The notes: generated by a model from the sequence alone, not told the origin. A stretch of DNA of 64,000 nt from Todiramphus chloris collaris (GCA_025345505.1 JANVCC010000049.1:8508335-8572334); one strand, 5' to 3'. Numbered from the stretch's first letter, positions 23,701 through 37,694 are shown. Program-made: numbers and translations.

Positions 23701-26700
23701 AGGCCTGGTATTTAAAGACTAACTTCATTCTCCTTTTGAGCAGTGCCTCGGCTCTCGTTAACACGCCAGGAAAACGCTCTCCGACTCTGTATGCGAGTGG
23801 CAATTACAGGATTTTGCCAGGCCAGTTAAATCAGGAGAAGTGTGACCCACCGTAATGAGAACATAATTAAATTTAAACGTGTCTGACTGTCAGGTTGCTT
23901 TTTAAACCCAGGCTGCTCCTTCCCCACTTCAGTAAGAGCTGGCGTTTGCCCACACAGGCTATCGCCCATCAGGACCCTATCTGCAAATGTCCCGGCTTTA
24001 TCGGGTTTGTTGTGGGAACATGGTATCTGCAGGTCACTCGAAAAGGGTTTTCTTTAACACCAGAGATTAATTGGACCCAGCATGTTTGCGTGTGTGTTTT
24101 TAAACAGAGGTGTAATCTGGGCTGTGTTTGCTGAAGTTTTTCCTCTCCTGTTTTACTTGCAGACTTGCACGCCGCAGAGGTGTGTAAAGGGTCCGCTGTT
24201 AAGCCCTGTGCTTATACTGCTTGGGCAGTTCCATTTGCTGTGGAATGTGAGGTATTTCCCATTTTCAGTAGGGAAAGGGCAGCACATAGGCACATTTCTG
24301 GTACTGCTCAGTGACAGTGAAACTTGGAATTGTGCTGGGGGCCTGAGCATCTCCTGTGTACTGTGCAAACCCAGCTAACCATGTCTGTTACTGCCCAGGT
24401 GCTTTTACTGAAGGTGCTGCCAAAACACCCATCAACATCCAGTGTTCTCATATCCAGTTCTTGGAGAAAGTAATTCAGTGTAGGATTTTCCTTAGAGCAC
24501 CCAAGTCCTTTGGTCCATGGCTATGTGTCCCCTTTTTTTGTAAATAATGGGACTGCAGAGCTGTCATTTTCTGAGACAAGATTCACCATTTCCTTTTTCT
24601 TCCTACTTTCATTTGTCCTTCCCCTGGCAATGAATTTCAGGAGCATGCAGGAGAGGACTGTGGAAGGTACATACCTTTGTGGACCATAGATCTCCTTCCC
24701 TTTATCAGTATGAAAAATGAACTTCTCACCTGTGCTTCCTTTTTGCTAATCCTGTTTGCTTTTCTAGAGGTTGCTTTATTAATCTATGGTGTTTCACCAC
24801 TTATCTAGTATTGGAGTAGATGTTTAGCTCAGTTGAGACGGCTTCTTGCTTTTCGCAGCAAGATTGGGAAGCTGCTGGGGCTGAGCTTGGATGAGTGTCA
24901 GTTTTGGCTGGTTTCCACACCAGTTTATTGTCTGGCATTCATAAACTTCGGGTAACATAAATAGCATTTTGTCCTTCCCTGAAATTCCCTGGTTGCTGTG
25001 GTCTTACGTGTGAGAAGGGATTCAACTTTGCCCCTGTGGCTTCAGTTCTGGTGCGGAGGCAGGTGCCTCAGGTGTGTCCTGCAGGGACCAGCTTCCAAAC
25101 AATGCTGTGGAAACCATCTGGGGAAAAAAATACCTTTAAAGGGGATTCATTTGCTTTTGTGTCCAAAACATGCATCAGTGATTTAAAACAAACACCAGAT
25201 ATCCTGTACCAGTGATGGAGTTTATCCTGTTGTGGAGGAAACAAACCTGGAGGAATCCTTGTGCAGCAAAGCACTGTAAGTGGAACTGTTGGTACCAAAT
25301 TAGCAGTTAATCAGTTATTCTGAGTCTTGTTAATTGTGTCAAGTGTCGACTTGTGCTGTGACTCAGGCTAGTAATTTAATCAGTAGATGTCTGAGGTAGG
25401 TGTCCTCCCTGATGGTGCCAGTAACAAAGCAGGCAACTCTCTGGCATTGATGGGATGATTGGTAGGTTTCTCATTTATGTGTTTCTCTCCAAAATTTGAC
25501 TTAACATCAAGGTTTTTAAAGTGTGGTCCAGACTGAGAGGGGACTAGGATTCAGGAAGCTAAACTTCATTGTCCAGAGCAGACCTAGAAAGTAACCTATG
25601 GTGGTCTTGGCCGCAGAACAAATCTGATTGCTTTTGTTATTAAGAAAAAGCCTTATTAACAATAATGTTATTTTTGATTCCAGCCTGACTGTGGTGTAAC
25701 CACTTAGCAATGATGTTCTGAGGGGAAGGGATGAAAAAGCAGTGCCGTCAGACCCACTGTGGGCAGGGAGGACCAGCTCCAGTGGGAGGTCTGCTCTGCA
25801 TCCCTGGGCTTTGCTTTAGGACAGTTGTGCCTGGCTGGGGCATGGGGTGCAGGCAATGTTGCTGTGAGCTGGGACATCTGTGAGATTCCCACTCCTTAGC
25901 TGCTCTATGTGCCGGGAAGGTCGGAGCTGGGGATTTCCCCAGTGCAATTTTGCTACTCTGTCTGCAGTGGGAACGAGGTGCACTTACAGCATTTTCTTCT
26001 CCCAGAGGCATTAGTGTATATCTGGTCCATGACACCAGCAAGGGATGGATAGTAGAGAAGTCCTTCCAGGTCTTGGCTGCTCAGCCTGCTATGGGTTTGT
26101 GCATATCTTGTATTGAAGGAAAGCAGGCACTGGTTTGGCATCTATTTGATGGAAAGAGTGCAGTAAGGTATCTTACTGCTGTGGGAAGAAAGATGTGAGC
26201 TGGCTGAAGCAGTTCCTCATCTGGTCTCAACAGCTTCATTCTTGCAACATCACCAGAGCTTTGCTGGTCTGAAGTAGAAGAGGCATCAGACCCAAATCCC
26301 ACCCAGCAATCCTGCTCTGGGAAAGGGTGGTCCCTTTTTTTTTAATGCACTGCCTTGGTAAGAAGCCAAGGCTGTTCCTGGGACCTCTCTTGATGGCCTG
26401 TCCCACCTCTGTGAAGGCAGTCGCTGGCACAGACAGTTGCAACCTTCATGCCAGCTGTGCTGCTGTCAGAAAGTGCAAGAGGTTTTGTATGTTTTAGGTA
26501 ATGAATAATTTGTAATCTTGCTCCTTTCTTCATACCTGCTGACAAAGCAGATGTAATGCAGGCAGGGCTCTGTGCTGGCAAACCCTGTCCCCAGGCAGTG
26601 GAACTGCTTTGAGATGTCCGCACTGGGGCAGGTGTCAATAGCCCTCACAATTCAGGACTCTGTTAATGCTGTTGCTCTTTAAACTTCTTAGCTTGGTTTT

Positions 26701-27369
26701 GACATGTAACTGACTGCAAAGACTGTCTTGTATTTTGTGCTCTTGCTGTTGGAGCATGTGCTGCAAGAGGTGGCCCTTAAGCACATAAAACCTGGAGCAA
26801 ACAGGGAAGTTTAGGTCGCTGCAGTATTTATTGTTACGGTCTTGCTCGACTGTATTGTGAGGGAGTAATATATGAAAGAGGAAAATATGCTTGGCTGGCC
26901 TTTCTGCAGATGCTCTCTTGTGAAGCACAGTCTGCAGGGGAGGTGGGAGGCAGCTGACAGAGGATGGGTGTTCAAGACATCAAGAAATATTGTGATGGGC
27001 AGGAAGTGGCTCTTTGTTTTTTGGCAGGACCCATTGAATACCTCTTGCCTACAAGTTGGGCAGGAATTTACTGACCTTTTTGTGCAGCACATAAGCTCCT
27101 AAATGCTGAGGGTGAAACTCATGTAGGTGTGTTTCAGGACTTCCTCTCTGAGTGTTGGATCTCACTGGGGGAGGGTATAAAGTCACCAGCTTTGAACATA
27201 ATTTAAATGCTGAGTTGCTTCAGCTGCTCAGTTGGTGGCTGTGCATCTGTGTGTGAGAACCACCCTGGGCAGGGCTCTTCCTGACCCTTCTCTGCAGCTC
27301 TGGAGGCCTGAGCCTTGAAGGATCTTTTTCTGCCGGATGCATTCAGCATCAGTGATGAGGGGCACACCG

Positions 27370-28685
27370 GTGGATCCATCCCATCTGTAAGAAGGGCAGG
27401 AAGGATGATCCAGGGAACTACAGGCCTGTCAGCCTGACCTTGGTCCTGGGAAAGATTATGGAACAGTTCATCTTGAGGGTGATCACACAGCAAGTGCAGG
27501 ACGATGGGGGGATCAGGCCCAGCCAACATGGGTTCATGAAGGGCAGGTCCTGTTTAACCAACCTGATCTCCTTCTATGACCAGGTGACCTGCCTAGTGGC
27601 TGAGGGCAAGGTGGTAGATGTTGTCTACCTGGACTTTAGGAATGCATTTGACACCATTTCCCACAGCATTCTGTGGTGGTGGTGAAGGGAGTAAAATCCA
27701 GTTGGCGACCAGTCACAAGCAGTGTCCCTCAGGGCTCAGATTTGGGACCCGTCTTGTTTAATATATTCATCAATGACCTGGATGAGGGAATTGAATGTAC
27801 CCTCAGTAAATTTGCAGACGACACAAAATTAAGCACAAATGTCGATCTGCTTGAGGGTAGGAAGGCTCTGCAGCGGGCTCTGGACAGGCTGGAGAGATGG
27901 GCTGAGCTCAACTGTATGGAGTTTAACAAAGCCAAGTGCCGGGTCATTCACTTTGGTCACAACAACCCCCAGCAACGCTCCAGGCTTGGGGAGGAGCGGC
28001 TGGAGAGCTGCCTGGGGAAAAGGACCTGGGGATGTTGGTCAAGAGCCGGCTGAACATGAGCCAGCAGTGTGCCCAGGTGGCCAGGAAGGCCAATGGCATC
28101 CTGGCCTGGATCAGAAACGGTGTGCCCAGTAGGAGTAGGGAGGTGATCGTACCCCTGTACTCGGCACTTGTGAGACCACACCTTGAGTTCTGTGTCCAGT
28201 TTTGGTCACCACAGCACAGGAGGGACATCGAGGGGCTGGAGCGAGTGCAGAGGAGGGCACCAAAGCTGGTGAAAGGGCTGGAAAGCATGCCCTATGAGGA
28301 GCAGCTGAGGGAACTGGGTTTGTTTAGTCTGGAGAAGAGGAGGCTGAGAGGAGACCTTATCGCCCTCTACAACTACCTAAAAGGAGGTTGTAGAGAGGCT
28401 GGTGTTGGTCTCTTCTCTCAAATTAGTAATGCTAGGACAAGGGGAAATGAACTCAAGTTGCATCAGGGGAGGTTTAGATTAGATATTAGGAGGAAATTCT
28501 TCACTGAGAGGGTGGTTAGGCACTGGAACTGCCCAGGGAGGTGGTGGAGTCACCATCCCTGGAGGTGTTTAAAGAACAATTAGATGTGGAGCTTGAGGAT
28601 ATGGTGTAGTGGTTAGAGAAATGCTAGGACAAAGGTTGGACTTGATGACCCTGGAGGTCCTTTCCAACCATAATGATTCTATGAT
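27370..28685 (+). mobile_element. CR1 LINE, 5'-truncated, degraded ORF2 (reverse transcriptase) and 3' end
   Basis: The plus strand encodes reverse transcriptase motifs in order: GNYRPVSL (about 27415), QHGFMKGRSCLTNL (about 27525), the catalytic-Asp block [13 protein letters not shown] (27626-27664), [18 protein letters not shown] (about 27730-27783) and FADDT (27811-27825). The C-terminal block follows, with [37 protein letters not shown] and [13 protein letters not shown]. The 3' end has the CCTTTCCAACC block and a single ATTCTATGAT unit at 28676-28685, the CR1 terminus. It is inactive. The reading frame changes at about 27672-27680, where the stretch between motifs A and B is missing, and again at about 28010-28025. 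The endonuclease portion is absent, as expected of a 5'-truncated insertion. The 5' limit is approximate. Confidence 0.97.
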
Positions 28686-31600
28686 CAGCAGCACCTATGA
28701 TGGAGCCTGGATGTTTCTTTATCCTGTTTGTAGACCTGTCCTAGGAGGCAGGTGCCAACACTGACACTGGAAAAGCTGCGTCTGTGAAGTTAATTTTTTT
28801 TTTCTTTGGGTTTTAGCAAGCAGAAGCCATGCTCTGAATGCAGAGGAGAGCTTTGACTTTGCCCAAGAGCCAGCTCATCCCTCAGCTGTTAAGTAGGGAC
28901 CATGGAAGCTGGAGAGACACCATTCCCAGGATTACTTCTGGTCTGAATTGTCTCAGTTGAACATTTAATGTGAAGTGCATAAATACTTGTGGCATTCAGG
29001 GCCTGTGGCTTGGGGCTCCCCCGTCCCACTGTGCATCTTCCTCAGCAGCACCAGTGCTGTCCTGCCTGCAGACCCCTCACTCTGCTCTCCAAACAGGACT
29101 GAATGGTGGCTGTCAGGTGGCAGAGGTGGCCATGCGATTCTGGAAGCCACTGACAACCCCCCAGCTCCCAAGAAGGTGGTCCAAGGCTCAGCTAGGTACA
29201 ACCTGCCCCAGTATGGTGGCCAGTGGGTCCCCAGGGAGGGCAGACTGACCGCTTGCTCCTCCTTAGCTGACAGGTTTGGGGGGTGTTTGCCATGGAATTC
29301 TCCTCTTGCCTGATTTAAGTCTCTGCTGAAACCAACAGCTCAGTAATTATCCCTGCACTGGGGTTGTCTTGTCTGTTAGAAGGCAACTGGCTTATGAGGC
29401 AGTTGTTTGGTCCCATGGGACAGCTCCATGGAGCTGGGAACATTGGGCAGATCTGCTTGCAGTTGCTTTTTGGGCTTCCAGTGCCTTGGGGTGAAGTGAA
29501 TGCAAAAGTAAAGCCAGAAAGAGCAGCCCCTGGGAGGACAGGATGTGCGCAGCGTGACAGGGGCTGGTGTTCTGTCACAAACCTCTGTACAAGACAACAT
29601 TGTGCACAAAAATACATGGTTTGAGAAGTCCCTCTCCACTGGGAGCTTTTCGGGAAGAAGGGAAGTGTCTGGGACAGAGATTTACCTCTCATTTGTGTGT
29701 CAGAAGGAGAAGGGGGGGTGGAAAAGCCTTCTGGTGCAGCTCTCAGCTTGCTGTTTCCTACCTGGTGCCAAGGACGAGATGTTTGTCTCTCAGGCAGCCC
29801 CAGCAGACACTGCTGACAGCCGGAGAGCGGCCACGTGTGCTGGAGCTTGAGCCAAGAGGAAATCTCCCAGCCACTCTGCCGTCGGCTGGGCTGAGCTGGG
29901 CAGCGAGGAAGCTGCGGGGAACCGCTTGCTGCTGCTTGCCCTGCACTGGGCACACTGGTGCCCCTCTACAGAAATGTGGGGCTTTTTTAGCAGATGGCTC
30001 AAGCTGGTATGATACCTACACGTTCTCCTAGATGCTTTTGCATCTAGGACACCTTTCATCCAGGCAGTCCCTGTTCAGATGCCTGAAGGACATGATGGTG
30101 GTGAGATGGTTGATCACTCCACCTCTACCCATGTTGTCGTCTTGTTCCTTGTGCTCCTTCTCTGCTTGTTCTCTCATGTTTTATCTTCTGGTGACGTGCG
30201 TTTTGGGCCTTCTTGAGTGGTGTTTGGATGGCAGAGCAGGGTTCTGCTCCAACATAGCTAAACAAAATATGGAAAATATGGATAATAGCAGTGATGGGTC
30301 CTGGCCCATGTAGGCTCCCACACCCCTCCTTCACTTAGTTGCCAACCCCCCGAGGGGTGGCTGCTTGATAGGTGGAGAAATTAGTCCAGGTTCTCCTGTC
30401 TAGAGGTACAGAGTGGGTGGAAAAGGGGGAGGGGGGGAAGGCAGCTGGAGCTGCTGGTAGAAGACTGAGAAACTTTGTGAGGAGAAGGGTCAGAGATACA
30501 ATGTCAGTGAAAAAATGGTGTTGAGGCAGACAGCCCTTGAAGGTAACAAGGACAGGGTATCCTTTACAACACTTTTTCCACCCTCAATAGGCATGAGTGT
30601 TTATCTGCCTGGTGGGGACAGCTGTCTTGGCGACTTTCTTTCAGACTGTCTGGAAGAATGGAACAAGGAAAGTCCAAGTGGTCTTGAAATACCAGCTCTT
30701 TCCCTGATGCAGGTTTAAAAGTGCATCCACGAGATTAATGTGGCATTCTGCCCCCCTTCATCAAGGTACAGGTTTCCTGGGTTGTGCACCAGACATACTC
30801 TGGTATGAGTAGCACCAGATCTGGAGCAGCCATTGGCCATGTGGCAGACTGGGTCTGAGGAAATGATGTAGGTCAGCTCAGACAAACCACAGAAGAGCTG
30901 GAAGGGGATAGAGGGATTTTTGTGGTAAATAGTTTCATTCCTACCTCTCTTCTCTAGAAGTGGTAGCTCATAGAAGTCTGTCTGGTCCTGGTAGGAAAAG
31001 ACCCAGACAGACTCCAACAAGGTGCTGAAGGCATCACCTACTGCCTGGTCCAACCGTGTGTTCAATGATTGGTTTAATGATGGGGGTTTGGGAGTCTAAG
31101 GGATGTCTGTTTGATGGAGGCAGATGGCAGTGTATAAGAAGAGATGCTGAAGGACCAGTGAGAATTTGGTCTCAGAAATGCAAAGGAGGAGAAAGAATTA
31201 GAGCATCTCACAAAGAGAAAAGTAGTATTTCTCTGGCATCAGCACTGATGTGGGTTCAGGGGACAAGCCAGGAGCAGACAAACTGCCCAGGTCCCCAGTA
31301 GGCTGGGCTGGGGACCTGCTGCCCTGCTTGGCACCCACACTGGCCTCTTCCTTCCTACCACCACACAAAACCAGGCCATAAATAGCTGCAGGGTGGCAGG
31401 GGAAGGAACTGGATATAAGGTGAACGAGTCGATCCTAAAGCCTGAGTAATCTCTTTTTCGTATGTGCCCTGTGATGAATGAGCATTTGTTTGGGTTGGGG
31501 AAGTGACACCTCCGCTGCCTGGGGGACAGCAGGCAGGAGCCAGTCCCTCTGCCTGCTGTGGTGCCAGCAAGGGCATAACCTTCACGTCTGCTGGAGCATC

Positions 31601-34600
31601 CTGGCCTGGGCACCCGCCTGCCCTCACCAAGCTGGAGCAATTTGTAACAACTTGGCAGCCCCTTCTACTGCCAGAAGAGATTTACTGTCCAGTGCGGGCT
31701 CATTTTAATTACTGCCAGCACTTACAGGTCTTTATCTGTCTTCCTTTATCCACAGGGATGTTGTCAGGTTTGATAGCTAATCTGGAATTAAGCTGATGAT
31801 CCATTAAGTAGGGCCACCGTTTGGCCAATAATTCACTGTTGTCTCCAGTTTCTTTGTACTACCAGGAGAGTGACCAGGAAAACTGATTTACTAGCACCTG
31901 AAAGCATCTCCTCTGGAGCTCATGAAGGCAGTAAAGGGGGTCCTGCTGTGCTGTAGACCCCAGGTGATGCACGAGGGATTTTTCTTGTTCCAGGAGATGG
32001 TATTTTGAGTACCAGAAGGAAAGACCATAACATTTTTGTGCCTGAAGAGCCACTCAGAGATGTGCCTCTTTTGGCACCCGTTGCCACAGTCTGGTTTGGA
32101 TCCCCAAGACCAGTGCATGAGGAGGGCACCCCAGGGCCATCCCTTCCCCACACCACCCAGAGCAGGCAGGAGGTGCAATGCCTGGGGCTTGGTCTGCCAA
32201 GTACAGCTTCAGCGATACAAAACCTGTGATGTCTTGAAGCAGGCAGCATGGGGAAGTACAGAATTTGCTTCTAGAGCAGCTGGTAAAACAGCCGATGTTC
32301 CCAACTCATTTTTCCAAGCACTGAAAATTACTTTCCCAGCTTGAAAGCCTGCATTCACTTTATTAACATTTGACTAGTGATTGCTCCTTATTGTGATGAG
32401 CTTGAAATAGGAGTACAATTAGGAACAGGTTTCTTTGCCATGTCTGTGCTGCCAAGGTGCATCCAACTGGAAGGGCCTGAAGGAACCCACAACTTGTGTG
32501 TCCTGCCCAAATGGGCTCTTCTGCCTGTGAGCTAATGTAGTCAGAAGGGCAGCGATGCCTGCCTGGGTGCACAAGCACGTGTGTTCACACTTGCAAGACA
32601 GAGGTACAGATCCTGGTATTTACAGGTATTTTAAAAGTTTTAAATATCCTTATTTTTAAATGGCATTTGATGCTCAGTGCCAGGGAACATTGAGTTTTTC
32701 CTGTAATATGTGTTGAATTTTGTTGCTGCCTAAGAGGGGGAAAGCTGTCTAGCTCTTGGAAAGAAGAAAAACGAAAATGATGCTGTTGATGTTGCACTGA
32801 GCTCCTGCTGGTGCACGCTCCTGTGCCACCAAGACCCCTGTCCGTAGAAAGGATAAACGGAATGGAGCTGGCAAATAGGAAAGTGGAGTGGAGGGCACCA
32901 GTGAATCTCATGATGAGGGTTGGTTAAAAAATAAAGGCTTTGCTAATAAAAGATAATTTTTCCATGCTGTTTCCAGAGCTAATAAGCAGAGGAAGTGGAG
33001 AGAATCGATTCTCCTGTTGCATGCTTGTATACGCCACAAAAATTCAAAACACATGAGTTTTCAAAAAGTCCACGACTTCAGCCTTTTAAAATGGGTCCCT
33101 TTCCCCGATTCTTGCTTGTGATCAGATAATGACCTTCGTAAGCAAAACAACCCCAGCTGTATTTCATAATGGGAATATACTTCTGTACATTGTAATGAGC
33201 TGTTAACAGGGAACAGTATCGTGTGAAAATCTGCACGTTTCCCATGATGCTGCCCCAATTTAAAAGCCATCCATAAATTATTCGGTATTGCAGATTGCAA
33301 GGTCAGGATTGGCCATAAGATCGAGTTTTTTCTCCCCCAAAACCAGTGTTTTCAGTGGGCTGGAATTTAAAAGAGGAAAACCCAGTGTGTTGGGAACCTT
33401 GGGAATGGTGTGGGAAGTACGGAGGCATCTGTGTTGGGAACCTGAAAGTGCGTGGCCAGAGCCCACAGCTTGTATAATGCAAGGGGAAGTAACACCTTTG
33501 CTCCTTCAAAACTCTTTCTTACCATGGCTCCTGAAAAAAGGCATCCCAAGTTTTGTGGACAGTCATGGGTTGGTGGATTTGGACGAATTTTGAGGTTTCT
33601 AGCAGAGCCAGGGGCTGCTTTTCACTGCTGGGTTGAGTTCCCAAGGTCCCAGTCGTGATGCCAAGCAGCACATGGACACACAGCTGGGGATCCAGAGGAG
33701 TTTCTGCACTAAGGCACTTTTTCTTCTGGATGTGAATACTTGATTATTAAGTGTATATTACAATTCTGAATATTATTTTAGCTGCAAGTTCAGTCTCTGT
33801 CCTCTCCAGCTTTTTAGGTTTGATCGTATTCCAGAGGCTTACTAAAAACATGCAAAGAATTTCAGCAAAACTCTATGGAACACTTTTATTAAATTCTTTC
33901 AGTCATGCAAGCTAAATTAAATGACAGCTCTGTCCACCAAAAGATTACAAATATCAATCAGACTTCTCCCCTAAACTCATGAAGGAATTAAATGTTTTTC
34001 TAGAAGTCTTCTATTCCCCTTAATAATCTGTTTGTCTCTTCTCTGTATATATTTTTGAAGTATGTTGAAAGGGATGATTTCTGCCCTAAAGGAGCACAGT
34101 GCTTGTAGCTCACTGACGATATTTTATCTGAATTTGTGGGCACAATTTTGGGTAGGGCTCAAAATGATATTTGCAATACATTGAATGTAGTTTCCAAAAG
34201 GAGAAAACAGCTATTAAGCTACAGTCCAAGAAACACAATGCTGATTTCTTTTCAGAGATGGGAGATTAATGATAAAAAGTATGTTGCAGCTCTTTCTGTT
34301 TATATTAAAATTGGAAAAACAAGACCAGGTGGCTCAGTGGGCCGGTGGGTCGGTGAGCTCTGAGTAAAGTGGTTGTAAAGAATGAGGAGTTATAAAGATT
34401 TCAACAGACGGTGGCCCATCCAAATCCAGCTGAGTCATTACCCCATGTTGCTGCATCTGTTTTTGTCTGGTCACTGTACAGTTATGAATAATTGTGTAAA
34501 TCACACCGCGATGCCCTAGGGAGCTTTTGTTGCAGAAAGGCTCAGTGCACGGTTCCCATCTGCCTTGGTTTTTAAGCTGTAGGGAGACCACAGGACAAGC

Positions 34601-37600
34601 CAAGCGCCAAAGAAGTCCATGGAGACCAGCAGGGGCTGCCCAGTGTCCCTTGTGCCCATGCCCCAGTGGCTGATGCGGCACTGCCCGCCCTGCCTGGCTG
34701 GTGGGTCCAAGACTGGAAATAAAACCTAGCACGTCTGAGCTCATAGTCGGGAGCACAGGCTGTGGCCCGTGTGTTTCCTGCCATGGTGGTCTTTTCCAAC
34801 CTAAATGTTTCTGTCATTCTGTGGTGGTTGTGCAGATGGGAGATGAACGTCCTGCAGACACCTCAGAGATGCCTGCCTGTGCAGACTCCCACAACTAGTG
34901 CTCTGGTTTGCCCTGGGTACATTATAGCATATTTTTGTCATTATGGTGAAAGAAAAAAGTAGCAAAGAAAAGTAGCTGCGACTGTAAACTCTTGCCGCTG
35001 GATGAATGATGATTAAGATAAAGCTATCCACTCTTACATACTGCTTCAGTGATTGCTGGACTATGTATTTTCCTGCCACTTACTATAGGCTTTAAACCAC
35101 AGGACATGAATAAACTGTAATGTTAGGGTTCAGTCAGCTCCGCTTGCTATTTAAGGATGGCGAGTCTGTGCTCAGTGCACCAAATACAATTCCATAAAGC
35201 GTGCGGACCACTGGGGAGGCTGTGTGATGGTTGATGAGCAGGACTGCGGTTGCTGCTCCGGCCAAAGCTGAGGCATCTGACACCGCTCTTGCGTTTCAGT
35301 GCACCAGCGGAGTGGGATGGGACTTCCACCTCACACCGAGTCCTCTGCTAATGTTGCCGGTAGGTTTTGTGTCACAGGCTTCATTTCTCCCAGAGCCAGC
35401 TGCAAAATTTGACTCATTGAACCTCCCCATGGTTCTCAGCAGCTGGGGAGCGTGTGGCCAAGGATGGAGCTTTCGTCCTGGAAAAGGAAGGAGCAGTGTA
35501 GTGCAGGGATGTCACGTTCACTCGATCTAAAGTCAGGCCCCACGTGGTGTTTCTGGTTTATTGTGGCTACAGAGGCAGAGAAATTAAGCTGCTAATTTAT
35601 GGCATGCCAAGAAAAAAGTAGTAATACAAGAAATGCTCGGTAATTTTAATGTTTGAAAATACACAATTGAAAAATCCCGATTTATTTATTTTATTTTTTC
35701 CCCCACCCCTGCTGAGCTTATTAAGTCTGAAAATATCCCAAAGCTTAATTCTCTCCACCAGAAAGTTCCTCTGCTGTTTTGGATAAGTAATGAAAGTTGT
35801 GCGGCTGAGCTGAGCGGTGGGGTCCTGGTTGGCTTGCTCTGTGCCTTGAATGTAGAGGAGTGAGCATCGTGCTGCTGCGCAGTTGTGGCCCCCTTCCACC
35901 ACCATGGGCTTGGCCTTATAGCAGGGGTGTCCTGGAGCAACGGGTTCAAACTGGTGCGTGTTGTAATTAGCTGCTGTACACGAGAAACCCTTCGTTCCAC
36001 CTCGAACTGGTATACTCTGTGCTGAGGATAGCTGTTAGCTGTGGGCTTCGTTTGGAGGAGAGGACAGATGCTGGTGTAAGGGCTTGAGCGTTTGGTGTGG
36101 CCAGCTCCTATGCAAGGTCTTCCCCCAGTGCTGCATTTGCCTTGGTTGGTTGGTTTGTTGTTCTTTTGTGGTTACGCCATATTCTGGGATAGGCCTGTAA
36201 ATGTCTACATAAAATGAAATTCCTGCTAAGTGAACTTTAACAGTCTGAGCCAAAGCCTGTTGAAGGCCACGGCAACACATCCCCCGGGTGAAGATGAGCT
36301 GAGTTTTGCTTCCTACCATGGATGCAGGCCCAGCAGGGCTCTCACTCCGGGCGGACTTTTGCACGTGCCAAGGAGAGGTTTGCCCTGGTATTTGATGCAG
36401 CCAAGGAGCCCAAAGGGGTCTCTCATCCAGCCATTTGTTTTTCATTACATTATGCTCCTCTAGTATAAACACTAAGGTATGTGGACATTGCTGTGGACAG
36501 AGCGAGCCAGATGCCGAAAGCATTCCTCCGAGGCTGTATAAACTTCAGCAGCTAAATATTTTAGAAACTGTTTTCTAAGGCTAACTTAATAGTTTAAAAA
36601 TATAACCTAGATTCCAGATATTAAAAAATGCCTGGAAAAGCATGCATATTGCTGCAGTAGATGGAACTAACTAAACCCCTGAAGTATGCAGAAAGCTCCC
36701 GTTTCGCAATATCTTCTCTGTGACTTATCCCTTTCATTATAGTTATTTATTTATTTGTTGTGCTAAGATTAAATTCAAGAAAGCTTTTAACAGCAGAGTG
36801 GTAGCAATAGGAATTTTCAGCATATATTCACCGTCTGACTCACACTTTTTCAAAGTGGATCTGGGTTTCTGATGAAATATCTGGCTGCTCTCAGCAGCAG
36901 CAAAACCAGAAAAGTCAGCAGGAAGAGGAACCCGGTAGCTTAAAATGTGTCTAATGCCTCTGAGCTCTGTGGAGGGCAGCGTGGGGAGCTCCCACCCAAG
37001 GCTGGAAGGCAGTCCTGACCCCGTGCCCAGGGGAGCTATTCCAGTCCCTGTCTCGGAGATGTGCAACCTGTCACTGTTAGTTAGGATGTGGCTTTGAAAG
37101 ATCCTTTCGTTGTGTCGTTAGGCTAGCCCAGAAACTTGGACTAGCATCCTCTGCACTTCAAGAGTAAGGAATGAGATTTTTCGGATATTTTTGTGGGGTG
37201 CCACACAGACCTGTGAGATCTGCCATTTCCTTTTGTGGGGGTTACTTCTCAGGTGGGAGATAGTGCCTGAGAGCAGTGAGAATCCTGACCTTTCCTCTTG
37301 CTACTGGTTATTGCTCTGTTAGGTCGAACTCAGGAAACGTGCTTTGTAGCTGATTCCAGACTTCGGTGACATTGGGATCTCTCAGGGCTGGTAGATCTGC
37401 TCCAGTTCCTGTGACACTCAGCAAACAGAAGCTGAAGGGTGGAGTTGCTCAGTGTGGCTTTTCCTCCTCCTTTTGTTTCTTCCATTGAGGTTTTGTGTAC
37501 AGTTTTGTCCCTGAGTGAACCTGAGCTTATCAGTGCTTTGGCCTGAGGAGCACAATGGAGTCCTGTCCCACTGTCCTGGCTCCACTGAGCCCTGTTCCCC

Positions 37601-37694
37601 TCTTGTCACCCGATCCCCCTTGTGAGCATGGGATGAAGCAGTAGGGAGGGTGGAGGGAAACTGTTGAATGACTGTGGCACCTCATGTCTTTCAG
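28686..37694 (+). other. GPC3: GPC3 intron (probably intron 6), right part
   Basis: No gene was recognised. The interval contains a G5-A-G7 run at 30425-30437, a short CR1 tail at about 34783-34823, and AT-rich unique sections at about 32890-33310 and 33720-34060. A TTAT tetranucleotide run lies near 36743-36757. A minus-strand open frame at 30715-31065 has a balanced amino acid composition but no motif I recognise. The acceptor of the exon at 37695 ends the interval. Confidence 0.75.
34783..34823 (+). repeat. Short CR1 3'-tail fragment
   Basis: GTGGTCTTTTCCAACCTAAA followed by TGTTTCTGTCATTCTGTGG resembles the last bases of CR1, where a 'ggtcttttccaacctaaatg' block precedes repeated ATTCTATG units. 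Only about 40 bases match and the sequence to the left does not continue the family, so this is a very short or heavily eroded copy. Confidence 0.5.

Larger units (their letters stand above)
18122..27369 (+). other. GPC3: GPC3 intron (probably intron 6), left part
   Basis: The first 500 bases are GC-rich and open in the frame of the preceding exon. A run of G9-TT-G7 lies at 19472-19489. A CpG-dense patch at about 22830-23070 is followed by an AT-rich section at about 23200-23700. No coding exon or structural RNA was recognised. Confidence 0.75.

Noticed and set aside
27944-28288. Minus-strand frames across the CR1 copy
   Set aside because: They are shadows of the plus-strand reverse transcriptase and have no independent support.
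27936-28583. 215-codon frame as a host gene
   Set aside because: It is the C-terminal end of CR1 ORF2, recognised by its conserved blocks and the CR1 3' tail.
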